Below, in pieces: positions 55,544 through 64,000 of a stretch of 64,000 bases of DNA. The stretch's first letter is position 1. Every line of letters starts with the position of its first letter. The notes beneath the pieces are model-generated. The model saw only the letters and a list, made by a program, of their open reading frames with translations. It did no database searches and was not told the origin of the DNA. The position numbers and the translations under genes are program-made. This DNA is from Gnetum montanum (taxonomy: Eukaryota; Streptophyta; Gnetopsida; Gnetales; Gnetaceae). The stretch is taken from positions 398,112 through 462,111 of the forward strand of contig MNCI01016241.1 in the NCBI GenBank assembly GCA_015680685.1. Direction: 5' to 3'.

Positions 55544-58002
55544 TGTCACATCCCAAATTTGCACACTTAAATAAACCAAGTTTAATCACATATATCTTAT
55601 GACTTGGGCATGTCATGTCATAATTCTTATATCCAAAAGAAAATATTCCTATAAGCATTATAAACCTTTAACCAAAATACATGGTAAAATAACAACACAT
55701 TGAAGTATTTTAAGCATTGATTCCATTATTCATAAACCATAATTGAATCTCATAACATAACATGTTTGTAGCCTCAAAAGAAAGTTGATAAAATCCAATT
55801 TTACATAAGCTCAAATACATCATGATCCTCATGAAAACATATCCAAAATCTAAAAACATAAAGAAAAGCTCCAAAGATCCAACTGTGTCACCATTAAAAA
55901 CCTAGCTCCTACTACATGACTTTGCATCTATGTATCTAGGACAAGCTAATAGATGGAGCACATGCTACACAAGAAACTATCTCAAAATCCATGACATTAG
56001 ATACCAAAAGCCACATCCAAACCATGATATTCACAAAACATTAAGAGATAGGCAAATCAAGAAGGTAGTAGGATCAAGCATCCACAAGGACTCTTGGTCT
56101 GTAAAGGTCTCACCTATCTTGAATGCCAGTGACTCTCCTTAAGGATTGGTTAACCAACCTCACCTCTCTTGAACAAATCAAACCTAGAAAAAAACTCATT
56201 TGGATTACCCACCCTTTAGTTTTGCAACATGAAAACTAGCCACATTACATTTACAAGAAATGTGAGTAAACATTGTTGGCTAGGCACTTTCCCCATAATG
56301 CTTGTCTAGTACCACAACTGTATAACATTCACAAGCAACACAAGTAGAAATTGTTTGCTAGACAGATCCTCCACAATGCTTGCCTGATTTCATAACCTAA
56401 GTACAATCATAAGTGACATGGATCAAGAAATGATGCCAACTTTTCCCTCCACAATGCCTACACATTGACATTTAGATATGGCCATTAGAGGTATGATCAT
56501 AATCAATATGAATCAAGTTCTAGAGGCCAACCTACGCTCCCCACAATGCTTATCCATTGATCCCATTGAAATCCATCATCAAAAGGTCAAAAATGGACAT
56601 CAAAGATCAAATATGATTCATAGATCATGAGTACCACATGAGACAAATAATATAACTACCCTTCACAAGATGACCAAAAAAATGGTATGTTGTACCTGAT
56701 TCCTAGTGTTTTTGGTTGTGTTTCAATGTGTTCATGGTGTTCCCAAGGTCAAAGAGGACTTGTTTAAGCATGAAAAAGGTCTTTGGACTCAGTTTTTAGT
56801 GGCTTTTCTAACATGCTTAGCAAGTGATATGTCTCAAGGGACTGGGAGATGTCTAGTAGCAAGAGGGGATGTCTTAGTAAGTTCAGAGACATCTTGGCTT
56901 GAGTTGGGACATCTCAAGGTTGAGTAGATGTCTTATTCTGGGAGGAGGCATCTCATGCTTGAAGAAGACATCTTGAAACAAGGAGAGACATCTTACGTGC
57001 AATGGAGACATCTTCTCCATTGGTGAGATGTCTTTCTAGAATTCTTAGCATGTAGGAGGAACATTTGGTAGAGATCTAGGACATCTCATTTAGGAAGGGA
57101 AACACTAGAAAATAGCTAGAAAAATACCAAAATAAAGGAAATGATTAGGGAATCCATAGGAATAAGAATTAGCATTTCAATAATAAGAATCAAAGTAGTG
57201 TAAGAGTAAACCAAGATTGGTATGGAACTCAACTTGACAAATACCAAGTTGAAAAAATTGGTAAAACAATATACAAATCAAAACCATGAAATTATTCAAT
57301 GATATAGAGCTTGGGACTAGTTACTCTCCCTTAACAAACTAAGCTACAACAATATTGGGCTGCAATGCACAAAGATGAACACCAAGGAATCTAACCACCA
57401 CAAGGAAGGAAGAGATAACTGATGAGAAAGAGTAATCAATGCAAGAGAAAGATAAGAGCTCATAATTAACAACAAGATTACAAACTCCAGCCAATATAGG
57501 AACAATGGTTTATAATAAGTTATCTCCAAAATTACATTCATGATAAATGAAAAAGTTCCATAAGAGTTTGATAAGTTACCAAAAATCTCTAGTTTACATA
57601 GGAAAATAAAATAGAAGCAAAGCTTTAAGTAAGTTATCAAAAGTATGATATATGATATTTTTCCAAAACTCTATTTTCTAGTTCACAACATGTGCCACCT
57701 TCCCTCAACTTGTTCTTAGCAAGAGACACCAAGAAATTATTAGTGTCCAAATCCAAAAGCTCAATAAAAAAATATTATCAAAGATGAAACAAAAATTTAA
57801 AAGAGGAATATTTCGAAATGGAGAGATCATAAAAAATATAAGGCAAGTTAAATAAAATATAATTAAAATATTTCACAATATAATGGAGCACATTCATTAA
57901 TTTTTTCAAGGTGATGAGATCAAGTCCACCACAAGAATTAAATCAACAAAGATTAACAAAAAATAAAGATGAAACAAGGGGTTAAAAATACATGTTGTTA
58001 CA
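55544..58002 (-). mobile_element. 2.5-kb repeat insertion in element F (possible solo LTR)
   Basis: The F RNase H reading stops at 58003 (FEALIHVL) and resumes at 55543. The inserted DNA starts TGTAACAACATG and ends GGGATGTGACA on the minus strand, LTR-like TG...CA ends. No gene is seen inside, only arrays (separate entry). Flanking pentamers GAAAA and TAAGA do not form a convincing duplication, so the exact ends are tentative. Confidence 0.5.
56200..57090. repeat. Two arrays: ~80-bp degenerate tandem repeat and GAGACATCT/AGATGTCTC motif cluster
   Basis: CCTCCACAATGCTTG-like words occur at about 56288, 56366, 56443 and 56535 (spacing 77-92 bp). From 56830 to 57090 the sequence holds roughly a dozen copies of GAGACATCT or AGATGTCTC in both orientations. 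The same GACATC/GATGTC words occur in the element D LTRs. Confidence 0.65.
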
Positions 58003-59625
58003 TAAGAACATGAATTAAGGCTTCAAATTTAACTACATTGTTTGTACAAGAAAAATCAAACTTGTAGGTTCTATAAAGATCCTGTTTGGTAGAAACAACA
58101 AAAACATAAGTTGCACTAGAACTAAAAGAAATATGAACCTCATTGAAGTGAAGATTAACATTAAGGTTGTTCTCATCATTATACAAGTCCTAAACAATAT
58201 CATTGAATTTGAAAGAATAAATGAAATTACATACAGCTTGATCTTTGATAAAATGCTAGGATAGGTAATAAAGGTCAATTCAATGAAGAAAGTTTTCCAA
58301 TGGGCTAACCAATGACTATCCAAAGTATTACAAGCAACTATCTTGAGTATGTTGTCTTTGTAGATAATGAATACTTTAGCATTCAAAAGATAGTGTTTTC
58401 ATTTATTGCAAGCAAAGACAAGACTTAGGTAGGATTTCTTAGCATCTGAATATCTAGTCTCATAATCATAGAAATGGTGAAAGATATAATAGATAGAAAT
58501 ATCAACTTCATCCTATCATCTTCGACAAAGCATGACAATTATTGCATGATTGGACTTAAAGAGGTAGAGATAAAAAGGGTGATTGAATTGTAAAGGGTGC
58601 AAGATAGGAAGAAAAGTTAAAATCTCTTTGATGACATCAAAGTATTTTTGAAAATTCTCATTCTAAATGAAAATATTAGACTTACAAAGTAGATGAGTCA
58701 AAGGATGTATATGATTTGTAAGGTTGGTAATAAATTGGTAAATGGACTGGAGGTGACCTTCCAAAACATGCTTACCTTGGATGTTCTAAGGAGGTGGAAG
58801 CTCCATAATAGCTTTGACCTTATTAGGGTCAATGACCATGCCATCCTAAGATAAAAGGTAACATAACATTTTACCTATAAGAACACCAAAGATACATTGC
58901 TTAGGGTTGATACATAGGTTATACTTGTTACAGCAGGTTAGGACTTACTCTAAGCAAAAAGGATGATCTAGTGCTAAAGTGGACTTGATGGTCAAATCAT
59001 CAATGAAATCATTAACTATCTTGAATACTATGTCACTAAAAATAAAAGTCATAACTCATTGGTATGTAGCTCTAATGTTTTTGAGTCCAAGGCATTTTAG
59101 TGTAGCAAAATGTTTCCCAAAGAATAATGAAAGTAGTATGTTGGTGATGCTTTAGATTTAGTTATAACCAGAAAACTCATCCATAAAGGATAAAATTGAA
59201 TGATGGGCTATAGAATCTATAATTTGATTAATTCTTGATGATGGAAAATTATCTTTAAGAGTAACTTTATTGAGATCATGAAAATCTATGCATATATGAA
59301 TGCCACCATTCTTTATAGGAACCATAATCATATTGGAAACCCAAACCAAATAGTTGATAGGATGAATAAAACCAACATTATAAAGTTTACTTATCTATTC
59401 TTTTATGGCAAAAGCTATGGTTGGACAAATTTTTCTTATCTTCTATTAACAAGTTTAGAGCTTTTTTCCAAAATGATGTTATGTTACACCAATTTAGGAT
59501 CAAGGCTGGGCATGTCACTACATCCCCAAGAAAAAGCAATATAATGTTTTTGAAGAGTAATTAGAATGGCTTCTCGATGATCTAAAGGGAGAAGAGCACT
59601 TAGGTGAAGTACCATTTTTCACCTT
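58003..59625 (-). pseudogene. Element F reverse transcriptase and start of RNase H (Tat/Athila-like)
   Basis: Minus-strand motifs in order: LQKHYIAFSWGCSDMPSLDP (near 59500), GFIHPINYLVWVSNMIMVPI, KNGGIHICIDFHDLNKVTLK and DNFP (59220-59350), LSFMDEFSGYN, GLKNIRATYQ, FIDDLTIKS (58981-59007, the YxDD box kept as FIDD), NPKQCIFGV, DPNKVKAI. Then RNase H: FDFSCTNNVVKFEALIHVL. 'DFxDLNK...KDxFP' and 'CTNNxAEYEAL' are typical of Tat/Athila gypsy elements. Many stops. Protease and gag are not recognisable upstream. Confidence 0.8.
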
Positions 59626-60858
59626 TATTATTAAGTATAGGCAAATTAAATAAGCAATCATTTATAAGGATGGTTCCTGATCAGGGAAAGAAAGATAAGA
59701 TTGAAGAAGTAAGTCATCCTTAGTAATATGTAAAGAAGTTAAAATAGAAACAATATTTATTGAATATGATTTGAAGTCAGTAACAGACATGTCCAAGACT
59801 CAAAGTACCTAGCCCGTAAGACAGTCTAAGATAAGAGATTGAAAAAGGAATGATAAATAGGTAACCACGTTAACCTACATCAAGATAAGAAATAGTTAGA
59901 ACATATACTACAAATGAAGTGCGATGTCAAAATAAGAGAACATTAAGCTTCTTTGCATCAAAGTATCAAATGTGTTGAAAGTTTAGATTTCCCGAAAGTT
60001 GAAGGATTTCATTTCATTGAGCTATAAAAAGAAAAACAAGGGAAAATAACGACACAAAATCTTCATTTGCAACATAGCAATTTGAAAATTGATGTAAGAG
60101 CAAAGTACAAAAAAAAATGCTAATGATTTGGAAAAGATAAAAATGTTACAAAAATTTTAGTTCAATGGTTATTGCAGTTTTGAAGAAATTAGCTTTATAA
60201 TTTGGCAAATTTTCTAAATCTCGAAATTTTATAATGACCTAACTCATCCTAACTATCAATTTATCCAAATCATGTCCTTAATAATGTATTTGCAAAAGTA
60301 AACAAGATATTTTAATATATAGACTAAAATTTGAAAAATTGAAACTAAAGCTGAAAGCTAAAAGAATTAATAAATTCTTCTACTATAATGTAAGAGAGAG
60401 TTATGACTAAGAGTAATGTAATCATAGAATTTTTATAACAAGGTTGTAACTAAGAAAAATGATAGTAAAGAATTTAAATAATCATCAATGTTCTTACACT
60501 AGTTTACTATTAACATGATAATTATGATAGCTTCTTAAGAATAACTTATTCAATTAGCTTTTCAATCATGAATCCTTTTTACAAGTAGAAGTAACCAGGA
60601 TCATATAACATGCATACACATCTTACATAATTTGAACCCTCCTTTGGGGATTTTTAAGATAGGATAACAAATCTAATGCAAAACCATATGTACAACCAAA
60701 TGAGAATTAGTAATAGGACTATTAGAGAATCAAAATACAAGAGGGAATCCATTGGCATACTGCACATCAACCACCTAAAATATATACCATCTTTATTAGT
60801 AAAATAATTATGAGGAGATCTCTTTGGTAGTGAAAACCTCATACAACTTATCAACTCC

Positions 60859-61112
60859 ATTGGTATATGCTATATGTACCTTCTTGAGAGCCTATCCCAC
60901 TAATGCAACCATAAATCCCAATGGTAGGTACATAACCCATTGGTCACAACTCTATGTACCATGTGGAAGTCCATCTCCACTGATGCAACCACAAAGAATA
61001 ATGGCAAGTATCATCAGTATCATGCAAGATCTATTGGTCACAACTTTGTGTGCCATATGGAAGCCTATCCCCACTAACACAACCATAGAGGCCAATGGTT
61101 GGCACATTAAAT
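60859..61112. repeat. Degenerate tandem repeat, three copies (80-94 bp)
   Basis: Copies begin ATTGGTATATGCTATATG (60859), ATTGGTCACAACTCTATG (60939) and ATTGGTCACAACTTTGTG (61033). Each continues to a CCTATCCCCACTAA...CAACCA-like tail. Confidence 0.75.
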
Positions 61113-61710
61113 AATGAGATTCCCACCACTATAAGAGGTAATTAACAACACAAGAATAATTAAGCTTCAAGCAAAATCATATTCATAAAGTATGCATTAA
61201 ATCAACAATTACATATATAACAACTAACTATACTTGCCAATCTATAAAGTATTTACAAAGGAAAGATACACTAATTCATTAAATCAAACTATTTTCAAAA
61301 CCCTCTTTCATAAAAGAGGAAGGGTGCCCACACTAAAGGCCATGGCCTTGGCTACCTATGTACCCCTATAGAGTTTACAAGGAATCAGAGCCATGTAGTT
61401 CTTAAATTACAAGATCAATCATCACACACATATACACATCAAGAGTGATTAGGATTATTTATGTATAATTGATTATTCCTAACAATCTTAATTTCACATG
61501 ATAAAAGAGCATTAAAAGAGAGTATTATGGTCTTATCAAACAAGAATTATATGTTTAAAAGTCACACCTAAATAAAGCTTTTATGTCTATCAATTAGACA
61601 ATGAGAAAAGTAACAATATCTTCATATAAAAGATAAGTATCATCACTTTACAAGTCAAACAATCTTATGTTATGCACAAACATGTATACATACAAATGCA
61701 TACAAACATA

Positions 61711-61722
61711 CACACACACACA

Positions 61723-61766
<44 letters not shown>
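61711..61766. repeat. Compound microsatellite (CA)n(CT)n
   Basis: About seven CA repeats (61711-61725) run into about twenty CT repeats (61725-61766). Confidence 0.95.
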
Positions 61767-61767
<1 letters not shown>

Positions 61768-62490
61768 ATAAGAGATTAGTTATATTAGAGCAATATAAGA
61801 GATAGAATTACTTGAACCTTAGGAATCCTCTTGGAGAACTTCTTCTTTGCTTCACTTACACTCATCATCCTTATGCTCTTTTTCTCTTCCTAGTGGTTGT
61901 ACCTCCTCTTACTTAGTGTGTCCAATGTGTAGGATAGGGGAATATTTATAAATCTAAGATGGAAGAGATCTCTTAAGTTCTAGAGAGTTCTTTATTCAGT
62001 GTGGATAGTTGGTGGTTAGAAGATGTCAACTCTAATGGAAGTTTTTAGGAGAATCTCCCTTCTCTAGTATCTTCTTCATCCCACCTACCACTTATTTTAT
62101 CTTTTACATTTACTTTACACTCATTACTATTTACTTTACTAAGGTTACTATTCATTTATCATATTTTACCAAGATTACTATTCATTTACTATATTTTACC
62201 AAGGTTACTATTTAGTCACCATATTTTATTGAGGTTACTATTTATTTATCTTTTTACCATGATATGTGTACTTCTTTCTTAATTCATATTGTCTTAGCTC
62301 TTAGAGCCATGTACTATCATAAAATGGAATATGTACTTTTACTCAATAAAACATTCAAAATAACTTATTTCTTAAGCATTCTAAGTACTTCCAAGGTACA
62401 TTACATATTAGTATGTTCAAATTACTAACTTGGCTAAGATACATATGATTACATTTATATTATAGGTTGATATATCAGCAGGGTATTACA

Positions 62491-62503
62491 TTATTTCTCC
62501 CTC
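62491..62503 (-). other. Polypurine tract before a TGTAATACCC LTR
   Basis: The minus strand reads GAGGGAGAAATAA directly before TGTAATACCCTGC at 62490. This marks a 3' LTR border of a minus-strand element; its interior is cut by the LTR of element E at 62809. Confidence 0.55.
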
Positions 62504-62808
62504 ATCACACAACAATTTGATGTGATATTACATTGATTTGAATGCTAATATTTGTGGGAAGGTTCAAATAAAATTTTAGCATCAAAAACATAACAACTTT
62601 TGAGTTATTATCTTTCAAAGTTGCACTACCAAAATTACCACGATTTTTGATAGAAAGGAAAAAATATAACATAACCTTAGCTTCTGGATTCTTTTTGTAG
62701 TACTTCATTTTTCCAAATTGTAGAGAATTTCCTAAGCTTTCCAAAAAATACAAATTTTATTAGCTGATTCTTTATGAAGTTAAGATAACCAAGTAATTCT
62801 TTCACTGT
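62504..62808 (-). other. Internal remnant of the element ending at 62490
   Basis: An 82-codon minus frame (62505-62753) begins MYFLESLGNSLQFGKMKYYK. I do not recognise it. It would be the last coding part before the polypurine tract. Confidence 0.3.
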
Positions 62809-63650
62809 TGATGAGTGGTGAGGTACCCCTACACTCAACCATACAAACAGGAGCGTGTATGCATGATCTGGTCAAACTCTGCAGGCAGACTAGTTGTGGT
62901 ATCTAGATAGTTACATGTTGATCACAGTTTGTTGCCTTCCCATCTAGACTAGTATTTGCTTTGTCATGTATGGTTTAGTCCAGAGTGAGGTGAATGATGG
63001 GATCCTAACTAAGGCTGCTCCTAGAGACGATGTAAAATAATCTCGACTTAAGCTATTAGGCAATAAAAAGTGAAATCTAAACTAGCTTAAGTGCGATGAG
63101 CATCCATTCTTAATCATCCATGCACATCTTGGACCTCATGTACTACTTCTGGGATTACCAAGCATGCATTACTTGAGCACTCCTAGATATGCTGCTGGGT
63201 TACCAAGTAGTTACACTTAAATTTTTATGATTAAGTCGTACTCATTTTGCATTTAACAACAAGAATAGTAAATGATGATACAAAAATATTAATGAAGAAA
63301 AAATAAATAACAATTAACAATTGAAGTAATTAAAGGCTAATTGAATGCTGTAATGATGGAGTAATCTCAATCTTTATTGCCAATCATGTGCATGTCCAAG
63401 TACATCACACTTGAATAAAGGTTCTATACAATTACAATCATCACACTATGGGCATGCACTAGGGAAAGAATGAAAACTAGTTAAAAATGACAAAAAGACT
63501 CTATCCTAAGAATTACCAACTACCTCCTTCCTGTGCACCCGAATGTTGTATTTATAGGCCTACACATCACGATATCATGTATTCGATATCATTATCCAGG
63601 CTATGATATTGCATACCTGATATTGGGGCCTGCCAAACCATGATTCATCA
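62809..63650 (-). repeat. 3' LTR of element E (TGATGA family)
   Basis: The minus strand runs from TGATGAATCATGG to ACCACTCATCA (842 bp). U3 modules GATATCGAATACATGATATC and relatives lie at about 63560-63630. TATA-like CTATAAATAC is near 63550. It follows the polypurine tract CATGGGGGTA (63651-63660, minus strand), the same junction as in element B. Confidence 0.85.
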
Positions 63651-64000
63651 TACCCCCATGACTAAATAACAACTCATCCTCGAGTTAGAAAAAATGAGAA
63701 TGAGTTCAACTGATTACACAGTGGATAGGTATGGGATTACTGACTAACTAGGAATTACTCATGCTGCAGTGTGGGATTGAACAAAACAAAATTGGGACAC
63801 AAATACAAAATTACAAAAAACAAAATTTGTTGGAACTCATGTGGTTTCTAGCAGTCATGGCTCCTCCATGGGTCTCTTCCCCTTATCTTGTGCTTTAGGT
63901 TTTGAAATGGATGTCTCTAAAGGAGTGCCTAGAGCTTTTCTTCTTCAGTTCAGGGGTCCTATGCCATCCATGCTAATGCTCCAATGTTTGATGGATTTGG
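63651..64000 (-). mobile_element. 3' end of element E internal region (runs off the window)
   Basis: The sequence is homologous to the end of element B's ORF2 and its 3' UTR: GACCCATGGAGGAGCCATGA on the minus strand corresponds to CACCCATGGAGGAGCCACCG at 20417-20436, and the GAACTCATCCTCGAGTTA stretch corresponds to 20611-20630. Element E is therefore a further copy of the gag-ORF2 family, with ORF2 extending beyond the window. Confidence 0.7.

Larger units (their letters stand above)
59626..62480. other. AT-rich repeat DNA, probable LTR of another minus-strand element
   Basis: No gene seen. The minus strand at the right end starts TGTAATACCCTGC (62490) after a polypurine tract, so much of this is probably a long 3' LTR with a TATA-like TTTATAAATATTCCCC near 61940-61955. 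The left end of that LTR is not determined. It contains the repeats at 60859-61112 and 61711-61766. Confidence 0.4.

Noticed and set aside
57344-57640. 98-codon hydrophobic minus frame (possible membrane protein)
   Set aside because: AT-rich repeat DNA within the 2.5-kb insertion. The hydrophobicity follows from T-rich codons; no homologue recognised and no conserved motif.

Overview
The window looks like intergenic DNA from a plant with a large genome. Gymnosperm or similar is my guess, but nothing here fixes the species. It is AT-rich, full of old nested retrotransposons, and carries broken pieces of plant genes: a GUX-type xylan glucuronyltransferase, an IQD calmodulin-binding protein, a cytochrome P450 and a tRNA-Asp. 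I find no intact protein-coding gene. Most long frames are shadows or decayed transposon genes, with stop codons (often TAG) where CAG or CAA would be expected.

Layout. 1-3.4 kb: a minus-strand LTR (2556-3444) with its primer-binding site, and a possible gag remnant to its left. 3.4-9.3 kb: AT-rich, no recognisable gene, with imperfect palindromes. 9.3-14.8 kb plus 21.6-23.1 kb: element A, an old LTR element. It is split by element B (14764-21554), which has two LTRs, a tRNA-Asp-type primer site, gag, no pol and a second ORF. 23.1-28.1 kb: an island of host-gene fragments (P450 tail with poly-A, IQD, tRNA-Asp, the 3' end of GUX). 28063-34782: a chromodomain Ty3/gypsy element inside the GUX gene; the rest of GUX follows at 34783-35425. 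35.4-40.6 kb: element C, related to A and B. 41.9-59.6 kb: one ancient minus-strand Tat/Athila-like pol (element F). It is broken by a LINE (43086-49784, itself holding a solo LTR), by a gypsy element D (49975-55500, 5-bp duplication AATAG) and by a 2.5-kb repeat (55544-58002). 59.6-64 kb: more LTR material, including the 3' LTR of element E, whose body runs off the window.

How the parts relate. Seven LTR copies of one family (here 'TGATGA-LTR': ends TGATGAG...CTCATCA, about 840-910 bp) occur at 2.6, 14.8, 20.6, 22.2, 39.8, 44.9 and 62.8 kb. Elements A, B and C share a second ORF (ORF2) with a conserved N-terminal block; A and C also have a long C-terminal helical part. B, the only copy with both LTRs, has gag and ORF2 but no visible reverse transcriptase or integrase, so it is presumably mobilised in trans. 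A Tat/Athila-type pol such as element F is a plausible, unproven helper. The U3 of each LTR is an array of short palindromes, and a module of the same subtype recurs inside B and C just upstream of ORF2 next to a TATA-like sequence. This is the most novel-looking feature of the window.
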